Shown here: one piece after another, positions 1-8,029 of the stretch
How the letters are laid out: each line of letters starts with the position of its first letter
Numbering within the stretch: position 1 is the first letter of the stretch
Source: JBOHPP01 sp050731755
Lineage (GTDB): Bacteria > Methylomirabilota > Methylomirabilia > Rokubacteriales > CSP1-6
Direction: 5' to 3'
DNA: 46,723 nt
Assembly: GCA_050731755.1 (NCBI GenBank)
Contig: JBOHPP010000022.1
Location: forward strand, 1-46,723
Position numbers and translations under genes: made by a program
Notes under the pieces: generated by a model
Told to the model about the DNA's origin: nothing
The model's database searches: none
What the model saw: the letters and a program-made list of their open reading frames with translations, nothing else

Positions 1-1
1 C

Positions 2-274
2 CGCATCAACAAGCAGCTCTCCGAGCGGGGGATCGAGCTGGTCCTCACGCCGGCGGCCGAGACCCTCCTGGTCGACAAGGGCTACGATCCGACCTACGGC
101 GCCCGGCAGCTCCGACGGACGATCCAGAAGCACGTCGAGGATCGGTTGGCCGAAGCCATCATCCGCCGCCAGATCCCCGAGCACGCGCGGATCGAGGTCG
201 ACGCCGACGGCGGAAGCTTCGTCTTCCGGGAGGCGGAGACGGTCGACGCGCCCCTCGCGCTCGCCGAGCACTAA
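2..274 (+). CDS. Clp/Hsp100 ATPase (ClpC-like), C-terminal fragment
   Basis: This is the last 90 residues of a gene that begins before the window. The frame is open from base 2 to the TAA at 272-274. It carries the signature of the small C-terminal domain of the second AAA+ module in Hsp100 unfoldases: GYDPTYGARQLRRTIQ followed by VEDRLAEAII, then a strand ending in RIEVD. The YGAR arginine is the sensor-2 residue in this family, which contacts ATP. The RTIQ/VED wording is closer to ClpC/ClpA than to ClpB, but too little is present to be certain. The protein would use ATP to unfold substrates in the cytoplasm, for a protease if it is ClpC. bamA starts only 26 bases downstream, so the two genes may be co-transcribed. 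Confidence 0.85.
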   Translation, partial: RINKQLSERGIELVLTPAAETLLVDKGYDPTYGARQLRRTIQKHVEDRLAEAIIRRQIPEHARIEVDADGGSFVFREAETVDAPLALAEH

Positions 275-299
275 CCCCGCCGCGCGCCCCTGAGAGCCG

Positions 300-2555
300 G
301 TGACGCCCAGGGGGAGAGCGTGGCTCTCCGTTCTCTTGGCCGGCTTGGCCCTGCTCGTCCCGGTGGCCCGGCTCGGCGCTCAGGCGCCCCGCCCCATCCT
401 GGTCAAGGAGATCGCCGTCCAGGGGAACCGCCGCGTGCAGGAGGCGGTGACCCTGGGCCGGGTCCAGACCAAGATCGGCGCCCCCTTCAACCCCGCGCAG
501 CTCACCGAGGACTTGCGCTCGATCTTCGCCCTGGGCTTCTTCGACGATGTGCAGATGAAGGTGGAGGACTTCGAGGGCGGCGTGAAGGTCACCATCGTGG
601 TGATGGAGCGCCCGTTCGTACGGGACGTCGACTTCGTGGGGAACCGGCGGATCTCCACCGCCGACTTGCAGGAAAAGATCGATCTCCGGCTGGGGAGCGT
701 CTACAATCCGGTCGAGGTGCAGAAGGCCCGGGAGCGCCTGCAGGAGCACTACGAGCAAGAGGGGTACTTCGAGGTCCAGATCACCCCTGAGATCGAGCGG
801 TTCGCCGATGGCGACGTGAAGGTGATCTTCAGCATCAACGAGGGGCGACGCATCACGATCGATCGTATCGTCATCCGGGGCAACCAGGGTCTCACCGACA
901 GCCAGATCCGGAAGGTCCTGGCCACGCAGGAGCGCGAGTACTTCATCCTGCGGGGCAAGCTGCAGCGCCAGCGCCTGGACGAGGACGTGGAGCGGATCCT
1001 GGCCCTCTACAACGACCACGGCTACATCCAGGCGCGGGTGGAGGGCTACGACATCGCGGTCGACCGCGAGCGGGCCCGGGTGACCCTCACCTTCACGGTG
1101 GTCGAGGGACCGCAGTACCGCGTCGACCGGGTCGCCATCAACGGGGTGACGCTGTTTCCCGACGACGAGGTCCGCCGTCTGATCAAGCTCAAACCCGGCG
1201 ATGTCTTCTCGCGGAGCAAGCTGCGCGAGAGCGTGCGGCAGGTGACCGACCTCTACAGCATGATCGGCCGGGCCGCCGCCGACGTGGCGCCGCGGACGGA
1301 GCCGGTGCCGGCCACGGCTCGGATCGGTGTGGTCCTCGATATCAGCGAAGGGCCCGAGGTCTACGTGGAGCGGATCAACATCAGCGGCAACCTTCGCTCC
1401 CAGGACAAGATCCTGCGCCGGGAAATTCCCATGGCCGAAGGCGAGCTGTTCACGCTGCAACGGCTGCAGCGGGCGCGGCAGCGCCTGCTCAACCTCGGCT
1501 ACTTCGAGAAGGTGGACATCACCACCCAGCCCGGCTCTGACAAGACGAAGATCGTCGTCGACGTGGTGGTCACCGAACGCCCCACCGGCATCTTCTCCGT
1601 CGGTGGCGGCTTCTCGTCGGTGGACAGCTTCCTGGGCACCATCGACCTCTCCCAGCGGAACTTCCTGGGCCGCGGGTGGGAGGCCACCATCCGCATCCGG
1701 GCCGGCGCCCGCACCCAGCAAGGCATCATCAGCTTCACCGAGCCCTGGCTCTTCGATCGGCCGCTGTCGGCCGGCTTCGACCTCTTCAGCATCAGCCGGG
1801 AGTTCACCGAGTACGACTACGGCTCGCTCGGAGGGGGGCTTCGGGTGAGCCGGCCGTTCGCCGAGTACTGGCGCTGGCACACCGGCTACCGGCTCACCCG
1901 CGACGAGATCAGCGACCTGGAGGAAGGCGCTTCCAGCTCGCTCCAGAGCGAAGAAGGCGTCAGGGTGACCTCGATGGTGTCGACGAGCCTCACCCGGGAC
2001 AGCCGCGACAGCGTGCTGGCGCCGACCCGGGGCGCGCACACCAGTCTCACCCTCGACTTCGCCGGTCTCGGTGGCGAGACCCGTTACGTGAAGACCGTCG
2101 GCTCGACCGCGTACTTCCAACCGATCTGGCTGGGGCACGTGCTGTCGGGACGACTGGAGGCCGGTTACGGCGTGGGCTGGTCCGACGAGGACCTGCCGCT
2201 CTTCGAACGGTTCTACCTGGGCGGGCCCAACAGCATCCGCGGCGTCAAGTTCCGCCGGATCTCGCCGGTGGACGAGACGGGCACGCGGATCGGCGGCACC
2301 AGCGAGCTGCTGGGCAATCTCGAGTACATCGTCCCGTTGCCCTTGGGGTTCCGCCTGGCCGCCTTCTTCGACATCGGCAACGTCTACGGCTTCGGGACCA
2401 AGTTCGATCCCACCAATACCCGGGAGGCGGCCGGGGCCGGCTTCCGGTGGTTCTCGCCGTTCGGGCCCATCCGCATCGACTACGGCTTCAACCTGGACCG
2501 GAAAGCGGGAGAGGATGCCGGCGCCCTGCACTTCTCGGTCGGCTCGCCATTCTAG
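300..2555 (+). CDS. bamA: BamA, outer-membrane protein assembly factor
   Basis: BamA is the central subunit of the BAM complex, which inserts beta-barrel proteins into the outer membrane. The GTG start at 300 gives 751 residues and a clear Sec signal peptide: MTPRGR, a hydrophobic core, then GAQA around residue 29. Residues ~34-425 hold a series of POTRA repeats, recognisable by recurring motifs such as VQGNRR, FVGNRR, IRGNQG and ISGNLR together with GYF/GFF turns. The rest is the C-terminal 16-strand barrel, with an SIRGVKF motif near residue 645 that corresponds to the family's (V/I)RGF lid-lock motif, and a last strand ending in phenylalanine (HFSVGSPF), as a barrel-sorting signal requires. 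The length is close to the usual 750-810. skp follows after 9 bases, the classical arrangement. Confidence 0.97.
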   Translation: MTPRGRAWLSVLLAGLALLVPVARLGAQAPRPILVKEIAVQGNRRVQEAVTLGRVQTKIGAPFNPAQLTEDLRSIFALGFFDDVQMKVEDFEGGVKVTIVVMERPFVRDVDFVGNRRISTADLQEKIDLRLGSVYNPVEVQKARERLQEHYEQEGYFEVQITPEIERFADGDVKVIFSINEGRRITIDRIVIRGNQGLTDSQIRKVLATQEREYFILRGKLQRQRLDEDVERILALYNDHGYIQARVEGYDIAVDRERARVTLTFTVVEGPQYRVDRVAINGVTLFPDDEVRRLIKLKPGDVFSRSKLRESVRQVTDLYSMIGRAAADVAPRTEPVPATARIGVVLDISEGPEVYVERINISGNLRSQDKILRREIPMAEGELFTLQRLQRARQRLLNLGYFEKVDITTQPGSDKTKIVVDVVVTERPTGIFSVGGGFSSVDSFLGTIDLSQRNFLGRGWEATIRIRAGARTQQGIISFTEPWLFDRPLSAGFDLFSISREFTEYDYGSLGGGLRVSRPFAEYWRWHTGYRLTRDEISDLEEGASSSLQSEEGVRVTSMVSTSLTRDSRDSVLAPTRGAHTSLTLDFAGLGGETRYVKTVGSTAYFQPIWLGHVLSGRLEAGYGVGWSDEDLPLFERFYLGGPNSIRGVKFRRISPVDETGTRIGGTSELLGNLEYIVPLPLGFRLAAFFDIGNVYGFGTKFDPTNTREAAGAGFRWFSPFGPIRIDYGFNLDRKAGEDAGALHFSVGSPF

Positions 2556-2564
2556 GAGGCGTAT

Positions 2565-3122
2565 ATGAGGGGAGCACTGGCCGCAACCATGGTCCTGGCG
2601 GGCGCGCTGCTGTTCGGCGGCGCGGCGCGGGCGCAGGCGCCGAGCGCCGCGGCCACTCCGGCGCGGATCGGCTACGTCGACCTCCAGCGGGTGCTCGTCC
2701 GCTCGCAGGCCGGCGTGGCCGCGCGCGAGCAGCTCGAGCGGGAGAAGGCCCAGATGCAGCGCGACATGGACGGCCGGCGCATGGAGATCGAGAAGCTGCG
2801 GGAGGAGCTGGAGAAGAAGGGGTCGTTGCTCACTGGAGACGCCCGGCGGGAGAAGGAGGAGACCATCGAGCGCAAGCGCCGCGACGCGGCGCGGCTCGCC
2901 GACGACTACCAGCGCGACCTCGTGCGCAAGGAGCAACAGCTCCTGGCTCGCGTGCAGCAGGAGCTGGCGAGCGTCATCGAGCGGCTGGGCAAGCAGAAGG
3001 GGTATTACATGATCGTGGAACGACGAGGCGCCGTGGTCCTCTACGCGTCGCCAGAGGCGGATCTGACTGAGGAGGTCGTCCGCGCCTATGATCAGGAGTC
3101 GGCGCCCAAGGGCAAGAAGTAG
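2565..3122 (+). CDS. skp: Skp/OmpH-family periplasmic chaperone
   Basis: This 185-residue protein has a signal peptide (residues ~1-25, hydrophobic core then ARAQA), a short strand segment ARIGYVDLQRVL typical of Skp/OmpH, and a long charged alpha-helical region (~55-140) rich in Glu, Lys, Arg and Gln that should form the coiled-coil tentacles. Skp proteins form trimers that carry unfolded outer-membrane proteins across the periplasm to BamA. A strong ribosome-binding site, AGGAGG at 2554-2559, overlaps the bamA stop codon and sits 5 bases before the ATG, so the gene is probably translated with bamA. lpxD begins 5 bases downstream. The C-terminal RAYDQESAPKGKK tail is not diagnostic. Confidence 0.93.
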   Translation: MRGALAATMVLAGALLFGGAARAQAPSAAATPARIGYVDLQRVLVRSQAGVAAREQLEREKAQMQRDMDGRRMEIEKLREELEKKGSLLTGDARREKEETIERKRRDAARLADDYQRDLVRKEQQLLARVQQELASVIERLGKQKGYYMIVERRGAVVLYASPEADLTEEVVRAYDQESAPKGKK

Positions 3123-3127
3123 GAGCG

Positions 3128-4204
3128 ATGAGGATGGCGGACGGTTTTACGCTGGGGCACATTGCCGAGGCCCTGGGGGCTACGGTGGAGGGCGATCCCG
3201 GCCGCGTCGTACGGGGGGTGGCGCCCCTGGAAGTGGCCGGTCCCGGCGACATCTCGTTCGTGGTCGACTCCCGCTATCGAGCCGCCGCTCAAGCGTCGCG
3301 GGCCGGCGCCTTCCTGGCCCCGCCGGACGTGACCGGGCTGCCGGCGCCGGTGTTGCGCTCGGCGGCGCCGCGGCTGGCCCTGATCGAGTTGATCGCCCTC
3401 TTCCATCCGTCCCCGGCCGCGCCGGCCGGCGTCGCGTCGTCGGCCATCGTGGCGGCCGGCGCGCGGGTGGCGCCCACGGCGTCGATCGGGGCGCTGACCG
3501 TCGTGGAAAGCGGAGCGGTGATCGAGGCGGGCGCCCGGCTCTACCCGCTCGTCTACGTCGGCGCCGGCACGGTCATCGGCGAGGACTCTGTGCTCTATCC
3601 GCACGTGGTCGTCCGCGAGGGCGTGCGGGTGGGCCGCCGGGTGATCGTGCACGCGGGCGCTGTGATCGGCGCCGACGGCTTCGGCTACGCCTTCGACGGC
3701 GTCGCGCATCGCAAGATCCCGCAGGTCGGCGGGGTCCGCATCGAGGACGACGTGGAGATCGGGGCCAACACGACGATCGACCGGGCCACGCTGGGGGAGA
3801 CGGTGGTCCGGCGGGGCACCAAGATCGACAATCTCGTGCAAGTGGGTCACAACGTGGAGATCGGCGAGCACACGGTCATCGCCGCCCAGACCGGTATCTC
3901 CGGCTCCTGCCGGGTCGGCGGTCGGGTCGTCATGGCCGGCCAGGTCGGGCTGGCCGACCACGTCACCATCGGCGACGGCGCCATGCTCGGAGCGCAGTCG
4001 GGAGTGCACGCGGACGTCCCCTCGGGCCACCGCGTCCTGGGAACGCCGGCGCGACCGCTCACCCAGAGCAAGCGCATCCTGCTGGCCGAAGGGCAGCTCC
4101 CCGAGTTGATCCGCAAGGTTCGCGCGCTGCAACGGCGTCTGGCTCAGCTGGAGACGAGGCTGGGCGGGGAGGCGCCCGGAGACGCGGAGGGCGATGACGC
4201 CTGA
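3128..4204 (+). CDS. lpxD: LpxD, UDP-3-O-acyl-glucosamine N-acyltransferase
   Basis: LpxD adds the second, N-linked hydroxyacyl chain to UDP-3-O-acyl-glucosamine, the third step of lipid A synthesis. The 358-residue protein has the uridine-binding N-terminal domain (motif GDISFVVDSRY) and then a left-handed beta helix of hexapeptide repeats (~100-320). The block GADGFGYAFDG and the catalytic histidine in VQVGHN (His241, equivalent to E. coli His239) are present. The C-terminal ~35 residues are a predicted helix (ELIRKVRALQRRLAQLE). The ATG at 3128 lies directly after the skp stop, with GGAG in between; a second ATG at 3134 would also serve. It overlaps lpxA by 11 bases. The dehydratase gene fabZ, which often lies between lpxD and lpxA, is missing here. 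Confidence 0.97.
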   Translation: MRMADGFTLGHIAEALGATVEGDPGRVVRGVAPLEVAGPGDISFVVDSRYRAAAQASRAGAFLAPPDVTGLPAPVLRSAAPRLALIELIALFHPSPAAPAGVASSAIVAAGARVAPTASIGALTVVESGAVIEAGARLYPLVYVGAGTVIGEDSVLYPHVVVREGVRVGRRVIVHAGAVIGADGFGYAFDGVAHRKIPQVGGVRIEDDVEIGANTTIDRATLGETVVRRGTKIDNLVQVGHNVEIGEHTVIAAQTGISGSCRVGGRVVMAGQVGLADHVTIGDGAMLGAQSGVHADVPSGHRVLGTPARPLTQSKRILLAEGQLPELIRKVRALQRRLAQLETRLGGEAPGDAEGDDA

Positions 4205-5045
4205 CATCCACCCCACGGCCCTCGTCGACCCCAAGGCGACGCTGGGCGCCGGCGTCCGCATCGGGGCGTTCTCGATCGTGGGCCCGGAGGTGACGCTCGC
4301 TGAGGGCGCGGAACTCGGCCACCACGTGATCCTGGAGGGTGGCGTAGAGGTGGGCGCGCGGACGAAGATCGGCCACGGCACCGTGCTGGGCGGCGCGCCC
4401 CAGGACCTCAAGTACAAGGAGGGCACGCCCTCGGGCGTCCGCATCGGCGCCGAGACCGTCATTCGGGAGTACGTCACCGTCCACCGCGCGACGACTGCCG
4501 AAGGCTGGACGGAAATCGGCGCCCGATGCCTCATCATGAGCATGAGCCACGTCGCTCACGACTGCCACGTGGGCCAGGGGGTCATCATCATCAACTACGC
4601 AGGGATCACCGGCCACTGCCAGATCGGCGATTACGCGACCATCGGCGGCTACACGGGAATCGCTCCCTTCATCCGCGTGGGGCCCTACGCCTACCTGGGT
4701 GGGGCCGCAAAGGTCACGGCCGACGTGCCTCCGTTCATGCTCGCCGACGGCAGGCCGGCCACCGTCCGTGGCGTGAACGTCATCGGGCTCCGCCGCGCCG
4801 GGATCCCGGCCGGCGACCGTCGCGCGCTGCAAGACGCCCACCGGCTGCTCTATCGCAGCGGGTTGGCGCCGGCGCGGGCCGTGGAGCGGATCCGCCGCGA
4901 GCTGCCGGCCAACCTTCGGGTAGAAACACTGGTCGAGTTCGTGGCGTCGGCCCACCGGGGTATCTGCGGACCGCCCGGAGGATGGCGAGACCCGGACGGC
5001 AATCCGACGGTCGCGGTCGAGCCCGACCCGGAGACCGCCGGCTGA
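4194..5045 (+). CDS. lpxA: LpxA, UDP-GlcNAc (or aminosugar analogue) acyltransferase
   Basis: LpxA transfers a hydroxyacyl group from ACP to the 3-position of UDP-GlcNAc, the first step of lipid A synthesis, and works as a trimer. The 283-residue protein is a hexapeptide-repeat beta helix (residues ~5-190) with a helical C-terminal domain. The catalytic region reads SMSHVAHDCHVG; His122 here aligns with E. coli His125. The family block GGYTGIAPFIRVGPYAYLGG is followed by DVPPFMLADGRPA. The C-terminus is about 20 residues longer than in E. coli. Because the next gene is a GnnA-like oxidoreductase, the true acceptor could be the 3-amino analogue UDP-GlcNAc3N, but the sequence alone does not decide this. 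The start overlaps lpxD, and the stop overlaps the next start as TGATG. Confidence 0.96.
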   Translation: MTPDIHPTALVDPKATLGAGVRIGAFSIVGPEVTLAEGAELGHHVILEGGVEVGARTKIGHGTVLGGAPQDLKYKEGTPSGVRIGAETVIREYVTVHRATTAEGWTEIGARCLIMSMSHVAHDCHVGQGVIIINYAGITGHCQIGDYATIGGYTGIAPFIRVGPYAYLGGAAKVTADVPPFMLADGRPATVRGVNVIGLRRAGIPAGDRRALQDAHRLLYRSGLAPARAVERIRRELPANLRVETLVEFVASAHRGICGPPGGWRDPDGNPTVAVEPDPETAG

Positions 5046-6070
5046 TGGCGACGACGGGGCGGATCCGCGGCGGGGTGGTGGGCGTCGGCCATATGGGGCA
5101 GTACCACGCCCGCGTCTACGCGGAACTGTGGGACATCGATCTGGTTGGCGTGACCGACATCGACGGCGACCGGGCCGCCACAGTGGCCCGCCACTACGAC
5201 ACGCGGGCCTTCGCCGACCATCGCGACCTCATCGGAAAGGTGGACGTGATCAGCGTGGCGGTGCCGACCGAACAGCACTTCCACGTGGCCCGCGACCTGC
5301 TCGAGGCCGGGATCGGCGTGCTCGTCGAGAAGCCGATGACGTCCACGATGGAGGAGGCTCGCGAGTTGTTCGCGGTGGCCCGCCGGGCCGGGGCCGCGCT
5401 GCAGGTGGGGCACGTGGAGCGATTCAACGGGGCCGTCCAGGAGCTCCGCAAGATCGTGGAGAACCCGATCCTCATCGAGTCCCGGCGGTTGGGACCCTTC
5501 ATCCCTCGCGTGCAGAAAGACACGGTGGTCATGGACCTGATGATCCACGACCTCGACATCGTGCTGGCCCTGGTGCCGTCGCCGCCGCGACGCCTGGCCG
5601 CCGTCGGGACCGCCGTGCACTCCGAGGCCACCGACGTCGCCAACGTCCAGATCTGGTTCGAGTCCGGCACGGTGGCCACCATCACGGCCAGCCGGGCCAC
5701 CGAGGAGAAGATCCGGACGCTGGCCATCACTCAGCCCGACGCCTATATCGTGCTCGACTACCTGGTGCAGGATATCCAGATCCACCGTCGCGCCGCCCAG
5801 GAGGCCACGCCCAACCGGGAGTCGATCCGCTACCGCCAGGCCTCGTTCGTCGAGCATCTGTTCGTCCACAAGGACAACCCGTTGAAGCTCGAGATCGTGA
5901 ATCTGATTCGGACGGTCCAGCGCCTGCGCGCCGGCGAGCCCGTCGAGCTGGCCGAGGCCGAGGACCTGCGCTCGCTGGCGATGGCGCTCGAGATCGAGCG
6001 TATGATCCGCGACGGGCGCTCGGAGATTGCGCTGTCGCCGGACTGGCCGTGGAGCGCACGCTCGGCCTGA
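5045..6070 (+). CDS. Gfo/Idh/MocA-family oxidoreductase, GnnA-like
   Basis: This 341-residue NAD(P)-dependent oxidoreductase has an N-terminal Rossmann fold (GVVGVGHMGQYHAR, residues ~10-23), the family signature VLVEKPMT near residues 94-101, and a C-terminal alpha/beta domain containing DLMIHDLDI (~165-173). Its position between lpxA and lpxI is the useful clue. In Acidithiobacillus and Leptospira, GnnA of this family sits beside lpxA and oxidises the 3-OH of UDP-GlcNAc, so that the aminotransferase GnnB can make UDP-GlcNAc3N, giving amide-linked lipid A. No GnnB-like aminotransferase is visible in this operon; the only aminotransferase in the window is the HisC-type enzyme at 24144. The family assignment is firm; the substrate is inference. 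The ATG overlaps the lpxA stop, and the gene's end overlaps lpxI by 22 bases. Confidence 0.9.
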   Translation: MATTGRIRGGVVGVGHMGQYHARVYAELWDIDLVGVTDIDGDRAATVARHYDTRAFADHRDLIGKVDVISVAVPTEQHFHVARDLLEAGIGVLVEKPMTSTMEEARELFAVARRAGAALQVGHVERFNGAVQELRKIVENPILIESRRLGPFIPRVQKDTVVMDLMIHDLDIVLALVPSPPRRLAAVGTAVHSEATDVANVQIWFESGTVATITASRATEEKIRTLAITQPDAYIVLDYLVQDIQIHRRAAQEATPNRESIRYRQASFVEHLFVHKDNPLKLEIVNLIRTVQRLRAGEPVELAEAEDLRSLAMALEIERMIRDGRSEIALSPDWPWSARSA

Positions 6071-6858
6071 TCGCGGGGGCGGGCGCCCTGCCGGCTCTCA
6101 TCGGCACGCGTGCGCGGGCCCAGGGCTGGCGCATCGTCGCCTTCACCTTCGCCGGGTGCGACGATCTGGGCACGCTGCCCCACCGCACGATCCCCAGCCG
6201 CGTCGCCGCCGCCGCCACCGTGCTCGGCGGGCTGACGAGCGAGGGGGTGACGGCGGCCGTGCTGTGCGGGCGCTTCTCGATGCCCGACGTGCTCCAGGCC
6301 GAGACCCTGGACGACGCGTCCCGGGCGGTGGACGCGATGGCCGGTTCCCGCGTCGACGTGAAGCTGGTCGAAGCCGTCATCGCCACCTTCGCCGCGCTCG
6401 GGGTTGAGGTGCTCGACCAGCGCGTGTTCGTCGGCGATCTCATCGCCGGAGTCGGGTGCTGGTCGCGCCGGCCACCCACCGACGACGAGCGCGTCATGAT
6501 CCAGCGGGGTCTGGCCCTGGCCCGGGTCATGGCCGACCACCACGTCGGCCAGACCGTCGTGCTCCGCCACGGCGCGGTCACGGCCGTGGAGGCCGCCGAA
6601 GGCACGACGGCGGCCATCCGGCGCGGCGCGACGCTGGGCGGTCCCGGCGCCGTCATCGTGAAGGCAGTCGCTCGCGACCACGACTACCGCGTGGACACGC
6701 CGGCGATCGGCCCGGAGACGATCGCGGCGGCGGTGGCCGGTGGCGCCGCGGCGCTTGCCATCGAGGCCGGCCGCGTGATGATCCTGGACCGGGAGACGAC
6801 GGTGCGAGCCGCCGACCAGGCCGGCATGGCCCTCGTGGGCGTGGATGACGCCGGCTGA
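6049..6858 (+). CDS. lpxI: LpxI, UDP-2,3-diacylglucosamine pyrophosphatase
   Basis: LpxI hydrolyses UDP-2,3-diacylglucosamine to lipid X and UMP; it replaces the unrelated LpxH in many diderms. The frame contains LGLIAGAGALPALI at the N-terminus, and then the conserved family (formerly DUF1009) features AVLCGRFSMPD, LGVEVLDQRVF and, in the C-terminal domain, VVLRHGAVTAVEAAEGTTAAIRRG and GPGAVIVKA. The GTG at 6049 gives 269 residues, matching the family's ~270-280; it lies inside the end of the preceding gene, so translation is likely coupled. The frame is open further upstream, but that part does not resemble LpxI. The 3' end overlaps lpxB by 14 bases. Confidence 0.94.
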   Translation: MERTLGLIAGAGALPALIGTRARAQGWRIVAFTFAGCDDLGTLPHRTIPSRVAAAATVLGGLTSEGVTAAVLCGRFSMPDVLQAETLDDASRAVDAMAGSRVDVKLVEAVIATFAALGVEVLDQRVFVGDLIAGVGCWSRRPPTDDERVMIQRGLALARVMADHHVGQTVVLRHGAVTAVEAAEGTTAAIRRGATLGGPGAVIVKAVARDHDYRVDTPAIGPETIAAAVAGGAAALAIEAGRVMILDRETTVRAADQAGMALVGVDDAG

Positions 6859-8029
6859 GCGACGGCCGGCGCCGGCCATCATGCTCGTGGCGGGGGAGGC
6901 GTCGGGGGATTTGCACGGCGCCAGCCTCTGCCGCAGCCTGAAGGCGGCGGCGCCGGACGCCCGGCTGTTCGGCATGGGCGGCGGGCGGATGGCGGCGGCC
7001 GGGATGAAATTGATCGCCGACATTCGCGACAGCGCGGTGATCGGGCTGAGCGAGGCGCTTCGCCGGCTGCCCGCGCTCCATCGCATCTACCGGCACCTCA
7101 CCGCCACGCTGACCGGCGAGCGCCCCGACGTCCTGGTGCTGATCGACTATCCGGGCATGAACCTCCGCCTGGCCGCCGTCGCCCGCCGGCTCGGCATTCC
7201 GGTCGTCTACTTCATTCCGCCTCAGATTTGGGCGTGGCGACCGGGTCGCGTGCGGACGATCCGCAACCGCGTCTCGCTCGTCCTCGCCGTGCTGCCTTTC
7301 GAGCGGGCGCTCTACGCGAGCGCCGGGGTGCCGGTCACCTTCGTGGGCCACCCCGTGCTGGACGCCCTGGCCATCGTTCCCGATCGGAGTGCGGCCCGAC
7401 GGGAACTCGGCCTCGACGACAGCGCCCTGGTGATCGGGCTTCTGCCCGGGAGCCGGCGTCAGGAGATCGAGCGGATGATGCCGCTGATGCGCGACGCCGC
7501 CGGACGGATCCGCGCCGCACATCGGGAGGCGCGCTTTGCTGTGGGCCTGGCGCCGACGGTCGAGCGCGAGGCGGTCGCGCGCCATCTCGACGGCGGCCCG
7601 GCGGCGTGGCTTCTGACCGACCACACCTACACGCTGATGCGGGCGAGCGACCTCCTGTTGGTGACGTCAGGGACGGCCACGCTGGAGGCGGCGCTCCTGG
7701 GAACGCCGATGGTCGTCTGCTATCGCGTGTCCGCGCTCAGCGAGTGGGTGGGCCACCTGGTCGTGCGGGTGCCGTGGATCAGCCTTCCCAACCTCGTGCT
7801 GGGCCGCGCGGTGGTGCCGGAGCTGGTCCGGCGGCGCGACGCCACCGCCGAGCGGCTGGCCGAGGAGGCGCTGCGGCTGCTCGACACGCCGGGGGCGCTG
7901 GACGGGCAACGCAGTGTGTTCAAGGACCTTGCCGCCGAATTGGGCGAGCCGGGGGTGGGCGCCCGCGCGGCCCGGCTCGTTCTGTCGATCTGTTCCGGGA
8001 CGACCGCGAACCGGCTGGTGGCATCGTGA
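6845..8029 (+). CDS. lpxB: LpxB, lipid-A-disaccharide synthase
   Basis: LpxB (GT19) joins lipid X and UDP-2,3-diacylglucosamine into the lipid A disaccharide at the inner face of the membrane. The 394-residue product has the N-terminal family block LVAGEASGDLHGASL (residues ~14-28), then VLIDYPGMNLRLA, YFIPPQIWAWRPGR and FVGHPVLD, and the C-terminal block LLVTSGTATLEAALLGTPMVVCYR, all diagnostic of LpxB. Its length matches the family (~380-390). The ATG at 6845 lies within the lpxI end and gives ~12 residues before the conserved block. The stop overlaps the next start as GTGA. Confidence 0.97.
   Translation: MTPAERRPAPAIMLVAGEASGDLHGASLCRSLKAAAPDARLFGMGGGRMAAAGMKLIADIRDSAVIGLSEALRRLPALHRIYRHLTATLTGERPDVLVLIDYPGMNLRLAAVARRLGIPVVYFIPPQIWAWRPGRVRTIRNRVSLVLAVLPFERALYASAGVPVTFVGHPVLDALAIVPDRSAARRELGLDDSALVIGLLPGSRRQEIERMMPLMRDAAGRIRAAHREARFAVGLAPTVEREAVARHLDGGPAAWLLTDHTYTLMRASDLLLVTSGTATLEAALLGTPMVVCYRVSALSEWVGHLVVRVPWISLPNLVLGRAVVPELVRRRDATAERLAEEALRLLDTPGALDGQRSVFKDLAAELGEPGVGARAARLVLSICSGTTANRLVAS

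Noticed and set aside
159..2936. A 925-codon open frame on the minus strand opposite bamA and skp
   Set aside because: It is antisense to clear bamA and skp genes. Long antisense frames are expected in G+C-rich DNA, and the protein is a low-complexity mix with no family features.
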